Shown one piece after another: positions 1 through 5,264 of a stretch of DNA of 5,264 nt. The notes under the pieces are model-generated. The model saw only the letters and a list, made by a program, of their open reading frames with translations. It was not told where the DNA came from and made no database searches. Origin of the DNA: DAOTXK01 sp034435395. Its GTDB lineage: Bacteria > Chloroflexota > Anaerolineae > Aggregatilineales > Ch27. Both the position numbers and the translations under genes were made by a program. The DNA is taken from assembly GCA_034435395.1 (NCBI GenBank), contig DAOTXK010000226.1:1-5264 (forward strand). The letters are read 5' to 3'. Every line of letters starts with the position of its first letter. The stretch's first letter is position 1.

Positions 1-1953
1 ATGGCCCACCGTCCACAGATCGCGCCCGTCGCCAGAAGCGCCCGCATACACGGCAGCGGGTCGTCCGATCTCGAACACATTGTCGGGGCCGAATTCCTGC
101 GCCCGCTGCTCCCGATCCCCCATCATGTCGTTCATCAGGTACGCCAGCGCGGCGTCGAGGGTATCCCGCGTCTGCGGCTCATAGGCCCACAACAGCTCGC
201 CGTCGGCATCCTCAATGCGCAGCACGGTCACCGGGTCCAGGGCGCGAAAGCCGGGCCGCTGCTGGTCGCGGGGCACGGACACCCCCACCATGCGCCCCCC
301 ATTGGCCAAAACGCCGAAGCTGAAGGTCAGGTCAGCGAGTCGGACATCGCCGCCCTGCACGGCCAGCGAGAGATCGTAACTCGACGGCCCGTCGAGCAGG
401 GTGCCGAGGCCCATCCGATGAGCCGTGTGGATCACGTCGGGCACGCTCACCCAGTTCATGACCTGCACCGCCGGCGGCGTGGCGTTCAGGAGCAGGGCCT
501 CCCGCAGGCTGATCGGCCCCCGATAGACCCCATCCGGATTACGCGCCTCATAGGTGGTGCCAACCGGCTGCTCAAAACTCTGCGGCACGTCGTAGGTCAT
601 CCGGGCCGGGTTGTAGCCCTGGGCCAGCGCGGTCAGGTAAATGAAGGGCCGGATGATCGCGCCCGGCTGATACCCGCGGTCCGCCGAGTCCACGTACCCC
701 CCAATCGACTCGTTCCAGTAGTCCACGCTGCCGACGTAGGCCAGGACTTCGCCGGTCTCTGGCCGGATGACGACGACCGCGCCATTGCTCACCTCGTGTG
801 GCACCCCCACGTCTGCCGGCGCTAAATCCGGCAGCAGCTCGGCAGCGCCGCATGGCTCCCCAATGGCCGTGGCGTAAACAAACGACGGATCGACGCCGCT
901 CAGCCGCGTCACCTGCGTTCGCAGCGCGCACTCGGCCTGATACTGCAAGTCAAGGTCCAGCGTCGTCGTGATCCGCAACCCGCCCCCGGTAACCAGGCGC
1001 GCGCCGTCATAACCGGCCTCGCCGAGGAGTGTCTCCGCCTGGCGGCGAGCCACCAGGGCGAAATGCGGCGCAACCACGTCGGTCGGGGCCAGGGGACGAG
1101 CCACGTCGAGGCGCACGCGGGCCGCCTCCCTCTCCTCAAAGTCGACCATGCCGTAGGCCGCCATCGCATCCAACACCATCTGCTGGCGCTGATAGGCCGC
1201 CTCCGGTCGGTCAAAAGGGTTCACCGAGGGCGAGGCCGGGACGCCGGCCAGCAGCGCGGCCTCCGCCAGCGTCAGGTCGGCGGCGTGTTTGCCCAGATAG
1301 GTTTGGGCAGCCGCCTCCAGGCCATAGACACCATTGCCATAGAGCGCCGTGTTGAGGTACCAGGCCAGCAGTTCCTCTCGCGTGAAGCGCCGCCGCAGCT
1401 CGAGCATCAACACGGCGTCGGTCAGGGCGCGGTCGGCGTGAGTGAGCGGCAGCTCATGGAGGGGGACCAGCACATGCCGGGCCAGATACAGCAGCACCGG
1501 ATCATTGACGGTCATCTGGCCGAAGATGAACGCATCACCCAGCGCGTCCGCCAGCGCCGCCGGCGAAAAACCAGGCCGGTTGAAATAAGCGCCATCCGTG
1601 GCCGCCACCGCCGCCCCCCAGACGTAAGCCGGCAGTTCGTCCAGCGTGACCCACGCCGCGTCGTTCCCCAGCGGGCCGGTCACCGTGTAGAGGATATGGC
1701 GTGACTCGCGGTCGAGGATCAGGGTGGGCCGCTCACCGCCGCTGACCGGGCGCAGGGCCTGCGGATCAGCCGGGATCACCCCGGCGATGCCGAAGTAGGT
1801 CACAGCAGCGGCAGCCGCCGCCCCCCCGGCGACCGCCACCAGCGCCACCAGTAATACGAGCAGCGCGCCCGCTCCACCGTAAACCGCCGGACCGGGCCGG
1901 GATCGCTGACGGCGATGACGACGGCGGCGGACAATCTGGGCAACCAGACTCAA
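1..1953 (-). CDS. Class A PBP homologue with both active sites degenerate (pseudo-transglycosylase/transpeptidase), C-terminus cut by window edge
   Basis: The frame is open for 651 codons without a stop and continues past the left edge. An Arg-rich cytoplasmic tail (about residues 9-19) precedes one membrane segment (about 24-54), then a GT51 domain (about 75-260) and a penicillin-binding transpeptidase domain (from about 385). Scaffold sequences are clear: YLN at 199-201, AAAQTYLGK just after it, LLAGVPASPSVNPF, TTLDLDLQ, TGEVLAYVG, QPG at 429-431 and RDLW near 644-647. The catalytic positions are not kept. GT51 EDxxFxxHxG reads T119-D-G-A-Y-F-N-R126-P-G; GGSTITQQ reads GQMTVNDP (145-152); RKxxE reads RALTD (175-179); the ILE before YLN reads LLA. 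Transpeptidase SxxK reads A432-I-I-R435, SxN reads N490-A-T492, and KTGT aligns with Y636-A-G-A639. Active class A PBPs polymerise and cross-link peptidoglycan outside the membrane. This one should do neither, so I infer a structural, binding or regulatory role. Cys342 and Cys368 in the linker could form a disulfide. Gene identity is certain by fold; function is unknown. Confidence 0.9.
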   Translation of the reverse strand, partial: MSLVAQIVRRRRHRRQRSRPGPAVYGGAGALLVLLVALVAVAGGAAAAAAVTYFGIAGVIPADPQALRPVSGGERPTLILDRESRHILYTVTGPLGNDAAWVTLDELPAYVWGAAVAATDGAYFNRPGFSPAALADALGDAFIFGQMTVNDPVLLYLARHVLVPLHELPLTHADRALTDAVLMLELRRRFTREELLAWYLNTALYGNGVYGLEAAAQTYLGKHAADLTLAEAALLAGVPASPSVNPFDRPEAAYQRQQMVLDAMAAYGMVDFEEREAARVRLDVARPLAPTDVVAPHFALVARRQAETLLGEAGYDGARLVTGGGLRITTTLDLDLQYQAECALRTQVTRLSGVDPSFVYATAIGEPCGAAELLPDLAPADVGVPHEVSNGAVVVIRPETGEVLAYVGSVDYWNESIGGYVDSADRGYQPGAIIRPFIYLTALAQGYNPARMTYDVPQSFEQPVGTTYEARNPDGVYRGPISLREALLLNATPPAVQVMNWVSVPDVIHTAHRMGLGTLLDGPSSYDLSLAVQGGDVRLADLTFSFGVLANGGRMVGVSVPRDQQRPGFRALDPVTVLRIEDADGELLWAYEPQTRDTLDAALAYLMNDMMGDREQRAQEFGPDNVFEIGRPAAVYAGASGDGRDLWTVGH

Positions 1954-2158
1954 CCGGGCCTCCTGGGAATCCGCTTCTGGGGATCAACGCTTGTGCTGCC
2001 GCGCCAACCGCTAACGGCGAAACTGCTTTATAGGACGGCAACCGCGTTCTAGCTTAGCATGTTACCATCACCATGCCAATCCGCTGGTGGCGCGCATTTT
2101 CCTTTTTTTGACGACAATCGCATAATGGGGCCAGAACTGATCTGGGGGAGACCAAACC
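1954..2158. promoter_or_regulatory. Divergent intergenic region between the PBP homologue and the response regulator
   Basis: This stretch separates two divergent genes, so it should hold promoters for both. Candidates are weak. On the minus strand TATAAA (2032-2027) could be a -10 about 75 nt before the TTG start, but no good -35 sits 16-18 nt upstream. On the plus strand CATAAT (2121-2126) could be a -10 about 32 nt before the GTG start. A TTGACG at 2108-2113 resembles a -35, but it is only 7 nt from CATAAT, so the two cannot form one sigma-70 promoter. A run of seven T (2103-2109) precedes it. A short inverted repeat, GCATG/CATGC at 2057-2061 and 2072-2076, is too weak to call an operator. 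The plus-strand Shine-Dalgarno GGGGGAG lies at 2144-2150. Confidence 0.35.
1959..1964 (-). promoter_or_regulatory. Shine-Dalgarno site fixing a TTG start for the PBP homologue
   Basis: The minus strand carries a perfect AGGAGG, followed by 5 nt and then TTG at 1953-1951. An in-frame TGA lies at 1986-1984, and no ATG or GTG occurs in this frame until inside the membrane segment. TTG is therefore the only start that keeps the basic tail and the whole membrane anchor. Confidence 0.8.
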
Positions 2159-2527
2159 GTGACTTATATCCTCTTCGCCGAAGACGACGCCGCCTCACAG
2201 CAACTGATCCAGGACACCCTGGAAGCGCAAGGATACCGGGTTCGCTCCGTCAGCAACGGCATCGACGCGCTGGCCATGGCGCTGGCCGACAAACCGGGGC
2301 TGGTGCTCCTGGATGTGATGATGCCGGGCAAAAACGGCCTGGAGGTGACCAGGGCCATCAAGGAACACTACGGCGAGGACGCCCCCCCGGTCATCCTGAT
2401 CACGGCCCTGGGCAGCCTGGACAACATCGAGCAGGGCCGGCTGGCGGGCGCTGATGACTACATCACCAAGCCATTCTCGCCGGAAGTCTTGAGCAAGAAG
2501 GTGGTCGCTGCCCTGGGCGAGGCGTGA
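2159..2527 (+). CDS. Stand-alone response-regulator receiver domain protein (CheY-like)
   Basis: The 122-residue product is a single receiver (REC) domain with no DNA-binding or enzymatic output. All the landmark residues are present: acidic pocket E8, D9 and D10; phosphoacceptor D52 in LLDVMMP; switch T82 in ILITA; aromatic Y101; and K104 in the TKP motif. It should accept phosphate from a histidine kinase or phosphotransfer protein in the cytoplasm and signal through protein-protein contact, like CheY or Spo0F. No kinase lies in the window, so its partner is unknown. The start is GTG, with GGGGGAG 8 nt upstream, and the first residues (TYILFAEDD) form the expected first beta strand, leaving no room for an N-terminal extension. 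The next gene lies 104 nt downstream on the same strand, and co-transcription is possible. Confidence 0.93.
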   Translation: MTYILFAEDDAASQQLIQDTLEAQGYRVRSVSNGIDALAMALADKPGLVLLDVMMPGKNGLEVTRAIKEHYGEDAPPVILITALGSLDNIEQGRLAGADDYITKPFSPEVLSKKVVAALGEA

Positions 2528-2537
2528 GGCCCGGCCC

Positions 2538-2575
2538 GGCATCGGCTACCTCTGTGCCCGGCCCGCGCCGATGCC
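2538..2575 (+). repeat. 9-bp perfect inverted repeat between the receiver gene and the secreted-protein gene
   Basis: GGCATCGGC at 2538-2546 is matched by its exact reverse complement, GCCGATGCC, at 2567-2575, with a 20-nt loop. It starts 10 nt after the receiver stop codon and ends 56 nt before the next ATG. No T-run follows, so it is not a standard Rho-independent terminator. It could be an RNA hairpin that protects or attenuates the transcript, or a chance match in a GC-rich spacer. CCCGGCCCG-like direct repeats in the same spacer show that its composition is skewed. Confidence 0.45.
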
Positions 2576-2617
2576 CGTCTGCGGTGGTTATGCCCGTTAT
2601 CCGGAATGTATCTCCAC

Positions 2618-2624
2618 AAGGAGG
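2618..2624 (+). promoter_or_regulatory. Strong Shine-Dalgarno site deciding the ATG at 2632
   Basis: AAGGAGG lies 7 nt before the ATG at 2632. The same frame also has a GTG at 2524 that overlaps the receiver stop codon (GTGA). That start would add 36 Pro/Arg-rich residues in front of a good signal peptide and has no comparable ribosome site, so 2632 is chosen. Confidence 0.85.
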
Positions 2625-2631
2625 ACATACC

Positions 2632-4149
2632 ATGATCCGAACCAGACTTCAGTGGGGGATAATCGCCCTGGTCTGCCTCGTTTCACTGACCGCCATCCAC
2701 GCCCAGGGAGGACCGAATGCTCCTTCGCTCAACGGCGGCAGTTTCGGCGGCCCTGGCATGGCAGGGGCCACCGGCAACGGCAGCGGGAATTTAGCCGGGG
2801 GCCTGCCGGAAAGCGGGGGCCTGCTGTCCGGCAACCGAACGGGCGGCGGCAACCGGATCGGGTCCGGCGGCGGGCCGGGGGGTGCCCTGGGAACGGCGTT
2901 ATCCACCCTGGCCGGGCAACGCCCCTCCGCGCCCTCTGGCCGGCTCGCCGAGGGCGGTCTGGCGGCCCTGTTCGGCGGGGAAGGAAACCTGGCGGCGCAG
3001 GTCAATCAGGCCCTGGGGGCGGGCGCATCCTGGGCGGAGTTTGGCGGCTTCGGCGCTGGCACGGCCAGCAGCCTGACGCCCCCTGCCAGCCTCGAAAACC
3101 TGGATGAACTGTGGGCATCAACGTTCAACGACGAACTGGCGACCACCTTGAGCGCGGCGGTCGAAAACGCCATCGCCGCTCAGATCACGGCCATCAGCGC
3201 CGGGACCGCCGAGGCCCAGGCCGCAGCCCAGGCTGCCTATGATCAGTTCTGGGCGGACTATTACAGCGCGGTCGAGGCCGTCGCCCAGGAGTACTACCAC
3301 ATGACCCTGGCCGAAGCCGAAACCCTGTACCAGGAGGCGCTGGCCGCGGCCACGGTGGCGCTCGACACCTACGAAGAGTACGCCGATTGGTTCGCCACCT
3401 ACTGCCTGTACTATCCCTGGGATTGTTACAGCTACGCCTACGACGCCGCCCAAGGCATCTATGCAAGCGTCGAGGCCCTCAGCGATACGCCCGCCGGACA
3501 GGTTGTGATGGGTGAGGTGGACAGCGCGCTGTCCACCGCCGCCGCCCGGGCGGTGGAAACCTTCGCCAGTTCGCCGGAAGCCTACGAGGCTATCGTGGTC
3601 TTCGCCCATGACCAGCTGGGCGCGGTGGTGGAGCCGCTGTATGCCGGCGCGCTGACCCAGGAGATCGCCGCTTACCTCCTCTACCTGCCGGACGCGATTG
3701 CCGCTTACGCCTCTTTGTTCAACGACGTGGAAGCGTATTGGGGCCTGCTGCGCGGCGGGGTGGCCGGGGTCGCCATCGTCGACTGCGCCTCCGACATGAT
3801 GTGCACGGTCGAGAACCTGGCGCTGGAGCTGTCGGACGCCTCTGGCGGCCTCTTCGCGCTGGATGTGGCCGCTCCCCTGCCCGCCGATGCGGACAGTGCC
3901 CTGAACCTGATCACCACCGTGTATCCGGCCCTCAACGGGCTGCCCTTCTCGCAGATCATCGACATCGACGAGGGGATAGGCTTCCTGGCGACGGCTTACG
4001 GCGTCGGCGCGGACGACAGCGGCCAGCCGCTTACCGTGGCCAAGCTGATCTATGCTGGGGTGGTGGATGTGGAGGGACAGACGATGGTCTACGCCCTGGT
4101 CGCGGTAGGGGAGACGCAGATTCAGGCGTTCTACAACCTGTTTCAGTAG
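2632..4149 (+). CDS. Secreted, highly acidic Gly-rich/Ala-Tyr-rich protein of unknown function
   Basis: I do not recognise this 505-residue protein. Residues 1-24 form a signal peptide: R3 and R5, a hydrophobic core, then AIHA with cleavage likely before Q25. C15 lies inside the core, but V14 before it breaks the lipobox, so it is not a lipoprotein. Residues 26-145 are Gly-rich and probably disordered. Residues 150-380 are Ala-rich, probably helical and Tyr-rich, with 15 Tyr between 203 and 277. Residues 405-505 look like a small mixed domain, with beta-like segments near 467-493. The mature chain has roughly 50 Asp/Glu against one Lys (K471) and six Arg, with no Lys or Arg from 105 to 305. 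The four mature cysteines form two close pairs, C258/C265 and C385/C391, suggesting disulfides outside the cell. No catalytic motif or membrane anchor is visible after the signal peptide. A surface, matrix or spacer role is possible, but this is inference from composition only. Confidence 0.88.
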   Translation: MIRTRLQWGIIALVCLVSLTAIHAQGGPNAPSLNGGSFGGPGMAGATGNGSGNLAGGLPESGGLLSGNRTGGGNRIGSGGGPGGALGTALSTLAGQRPSAPSGRLAEGGLAALFGGEGNLAAQVNQALGAGASWAEFGGFGAGTASSLTPPASLENLDELWASTFNDELATTLSAAVENAIAAQITAISAGTAEAQAAAQAAYDQFWADYYSAVEAVAQEYYHMTLAEAETLYQEALAAATVALDTYEEYADWFATYCLYYPWDCYSYAYDAAQGIYASVEALSDTPAGQVVMGEVDSALSTAAARAVETFASSPEAYEAIVVFAHDQLGAVVEPLYAGALTQEIAAYLLYLPDAIAAYASLFNDVEAYWGLLRGGVAGVAIVDCASDMMCTVENLALELSDASGGLFALDVAAPLPADADSALNLITTVYPALNGLPFSQIIDIDEGIGFLATAYGVGADDSGQPLTVAKLIYAGVVDVEGQTMVYALVAVGETQIQAFYNLFQ

Positions 4150-4200
4150 GCGGTGAGCGCCTCAAACACCAGGAAGAGGGCCACCCACCCGCGACGGCCC
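4148..4200. terminator. Weak stem-loops between two convergent genes
   Basis: Two short stems occupy the convergent gap. AGGCG/CGCCT (4148-4152 and 4158-4162) has a 5-nt loop and overlaps the stop codon of the secreted-protein gene. GGGCC/GGCCC (4178-4182 and 4196-4200) has a 13-nt loop. Read on the minus strand, the second is followed by TCTTCC, a poor U-tract. Either could help end transcription here, but neither is a textbook Rho-independent terminator. Confidence 0.22.
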
Positions 4201-4220
4201 CTGGCGGCTCATGTATCCCA

Positions 4221-4964
4221 TCAGACAGCCGTGATCACCAGCGGATGTCCCCTGGTCACGATGATGGTGTGCTCGTACTGCACGTTCAGGCTGCCATCCG
4301 GCGACCGCAACGTCCATCCATCCGGGTCGGTGATGACCCGGCTCGACCCGGCGGACAGGAACGGCTCCACGGTGATGACCAGCCCTTCTGTCAGCCGACC
4401 CCTGAGCCGCTGGACATAAAAGCCGGGCACGGTGGGCGGCTCATGGATGTGGCGGCCCACGCCGTGCCCATTCAACTCGCGGATGACCGCGAAACCGCCA
4501 CGGCGGGCCTGGTCTTCCATCGCCTGTCCAATGGCATTGATGGGCTGCCCCGCCCGCGCCGCCGCGATGCCCGCCCGGAGCGCCGCCTGGGCACAGGCGC
4601 ATAATCGCTGCTGGAGTTCCGAGACAGGCGGCACCGGCACGGTCACGCCTGCATCGGCGTAATAACCGTCAAGCTCCGCCGATACGTCAATGTTGACCAG
4701 ATCGCCCGGACGGACGACCCGGGGCCCTGGGATGCCGTGCGCCGCCTCATCATTGAGGCTGATGCAGGTGTAGCCGGGGAAGTTGTAAACCAGCTTGGGC
4801 GCGGAACGCGCTCCGAACTTCTCCAGCACCGCCCGCCCGATCGCGTCCAGTTCGGCGGTGGTGATGCCCGGCTCCACCCGCGCCTGCATCTCTTGCAGCG
4901 TGCGACCGACGATATGGCCTATCCGCAGCAGGCCAACCAGGTCTTTTTCCGAATCAATTGACAT
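4221..4964 (-). CDS. map: Methionine aminopeptidase, type I
   Basis: This 247-residue cytoplasmic metalloprotease removes the initiator methionine from new proteins when the second residue is small. The whole pita-bread fold is present at normal bacterial length. The five metal ligands are D93 (NIDV), D104 (YYADAG), H167 (GHGVG), E200 (VEPF) and E231 (QYEHT). H76 (AAHGIP) and H174 (IHEPP), which contact substrate, are also kept. There is no type II insertion or N-terminal zinc-finger extension. From what I recall, NFPGYTCISLNDE and the YYADAG segment look closer to the alternative Bacillus-type enzyme (MapB/YflG) than to the essential MapA or E. coli form, so a second copy may exist elsewhere in the genome. 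The ATG at 4964 is chosen over a GTG at 4994 because AGGA lies 7 nt upstream. It follows the phosphoesterase gene by 36 nt, which suggests one operon. Confidence 0.96.
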   Translation of the reverse strand: MSIDSEKDLVGLLRIGHIVGRTLQEMQARVEPGITTAELDAIGRAVLEKFGARSAPKLVYNFPGYTCISLNDEAAHGIPGPRVVRPGDLVNIDVSAELDGYYADAGVTVPVPPVSELQQRLCACAQAALRAGIAAARAGQPINAIGQAMEDQARRGGFAVIRELNGHGVGRHIHEPPTVPGFYVQRLRGRLTEGLVITVEPFLSAGSSRVITDPDGWTLRSPDGSLNVQYEHTIIVTRGHPLVITAV

Positions 4965-4971
4965 TGCCCTG

Positions 4972-4975
4972 TCCT
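4972..4975 (-). promoter_or_regulatory. Shine-Dalgarno site deciding the methionine aminopeptidase start
   Basis: AGGA within AGGACAGGG on the minus strand lies 7 nt before the ATG at 4964. An in-frame GTG at 4994 would add ten residues and lies closer to the upstream stop codon. The ATG product begins with SIDSEKDL, in register with family N-termini. Confidence 0.65.
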
Positions 4976-5000
4976 GTTGACGCGCCTTGCCCACCCAGAA

Positions 5001-5264
5001 TCACCGTCCCTCTCCCGCGCACGAGAAGGTGTATTGATGGACAATCACCTGATTCCGGAAATACTGTACAACATTGTACGCCGGCGGGTAGTCATAATCG
5101 ACCTGAGGTTTCTCATCCCAGGGCCGCCATCCATATTGCAGGAAGACACTCCCGGCGCAGGTGTAGGCGATGCCGTCGCGAATGACCTGGCTGCTCCGGT
5201 GCAGGTGGCCGTGGAAGACTCCCCGCAGCCGGTCGCGGGCGGGCAGCAGCGCCTCGTGCAGGGC
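5001..5264 (-). CDS. Metallophosphoesterase (calcineurin-like), C-terminal part only
   Basis: The last 87 codons of a gene entering from the right edge are visible, ending with TGA at 5003-5001. The fragment contains the final metal-binding motif of calcineurin-like phosphoesterases, GHxH, as FHGHLH (G19 H20 L21 H22 of the fragment). It is followed by the usual strand and loop, with AYTCAGSVF where Icc/CpdA-type proteins have a similar segment. Such enzymes use two metal ions to cleave phosphomonoesters or phosphodiesters such as cyclic nucleotides. The substrate cannot be told from this fragment, because the N-terminal motifs (DxH, GDxxD, GNH) lie outside the window. The tail after the motif is Tyr- and Trp-rich. 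It sits 36 nt upstream of the aminopeptidase gene, likely in the same transcript. Confidence 0.85.
   Translation of the reverse strand, partial: ALHEALLPARDRLRGVFHGHLHRSSQVIRDGIAYTCAGSVFLQYGWRPWDEKPQVDYDYPPAYNVVQYFRNQVIVHQYTFSCAGEGR

Noticed and set aside
1..825. A long plus-strand open frame opposite the PBP homologue
   Set aside because: It is His/Arg/Gly-rich with no recognisable domain, and lies opposite a frame with unmistakable PBP sequence. It is an antisense shadow of GC-rich coding DNA; the 1063-1704 plus frame is the same.
2108..2126. TTGACG and CATAAT as a sigma-70 promoter for the receiver gene
   Set aside because: The two boxes are only 7 nt apart, far short of the usual 16-18 nt. 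At most CATAAT acts alone as a -10.
2524..2631. GTG start for the secreted protein, overlapping the receiver stop codon (GTGA), suggesting translational coupling
   Set aside because: It would place 36 Pro/Arg-rich residues before a good signal peptide, and the ATG at 2632 has a perfect AAGGAGG at ideal spacing.
2676..2678. Cys15 of the secreted protein as a lipoprotein attachment site
   Set aside because: The residue before it is Val rather than Gly, Ala or Ser, it sits in the middle of the hydrophobic core, and a normal AxA-type cleavage site follows at residue 24.
3118..3609. Minus-strand open frame of 163 codons inside the secreted-protein gene
   Set aside because: Gly/Val-rich shadow with no family resemblance. 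The plus frame has signal peptide, ribosome site and full-length continuity.
5066..5079. Near-palindrome GTACAA-CA-TTGTAC
   Set aside because: It lies inside the phosphoesterase coding sequence in a Tyr-Asn-Val-Val-Gln-Tyr stretch and is well explained by codon choice. No gene starts near it in a suitable direction.

Overview
This is a GC-rich bacterial window with five protein-coding genes, two of them cut by the window edges. I see no RNA genes, insertion sequences or CRISPR. The class A penicillin-binding-protein (PBP) architecture, the general composition and the Gly/Ala/Tyr-rich secreted protein suggest Chloroflexota (Anaerolineae-like). That is an impression from sequence style, not a proof.

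Layout. (1) Positions 1-1953, minus strand: a membrane-anchored class A PBP homologue, entered at a TTG codon behind a perfect AGGAGG and running off the left edge. (2) Positions 1954-2158: a divergent intergenic region. (3) 2159-2527, plus: a stand-alone response-regulator receiver domain with all its phosphorylation residues. (4) 2528-2631: a spacer with a 9-bp inverted repeat. (5) 2632-4149, plus: a secreted, very acidic, Gly-rich then Ala/Tyr-rich protein of 505 residues that I do not recognise. (6) 4150-4220: a short convergent intergenic with weak hairpins. (7) 4221-4964, minus: a complete type I methionine aminopeptidase. (8) 5001-5264, minus: the C-terminal end of a calcineurin-like metallophosphoesterase, 36 nt upstream of the aminopeptidase and probably in the same operon.

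The main discovery is the PBP homologue. Its reading frame is intact and the fold-defining sequences of both the GT51 glycosyltransferase and the transpeptidase are easy to align, but the catalytic positions of both are replaced. In GT51, the EDxxFxxHxG glutamate is Thr119, its histidine is Arg126, the QQ pair is Asp-Pro and RKxxE is RALTD. In the transpeptidase, SxxK is AIIR, SxN is NAT and KTGT is YAGA. It therefore looks like a double pseudoenzyme, possibly a cell-wall scaffold, binder or regulator, rather than an active synthase.

The receiver protein and the secreted protein share a strand and may be co-transcribed. They diverge from the pseudo-PBP gene, so one envelope-related unit is possible, but only proximity supports that. 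The aminopeptidase and phosphoesterase look like ordinary housekeeping genes.
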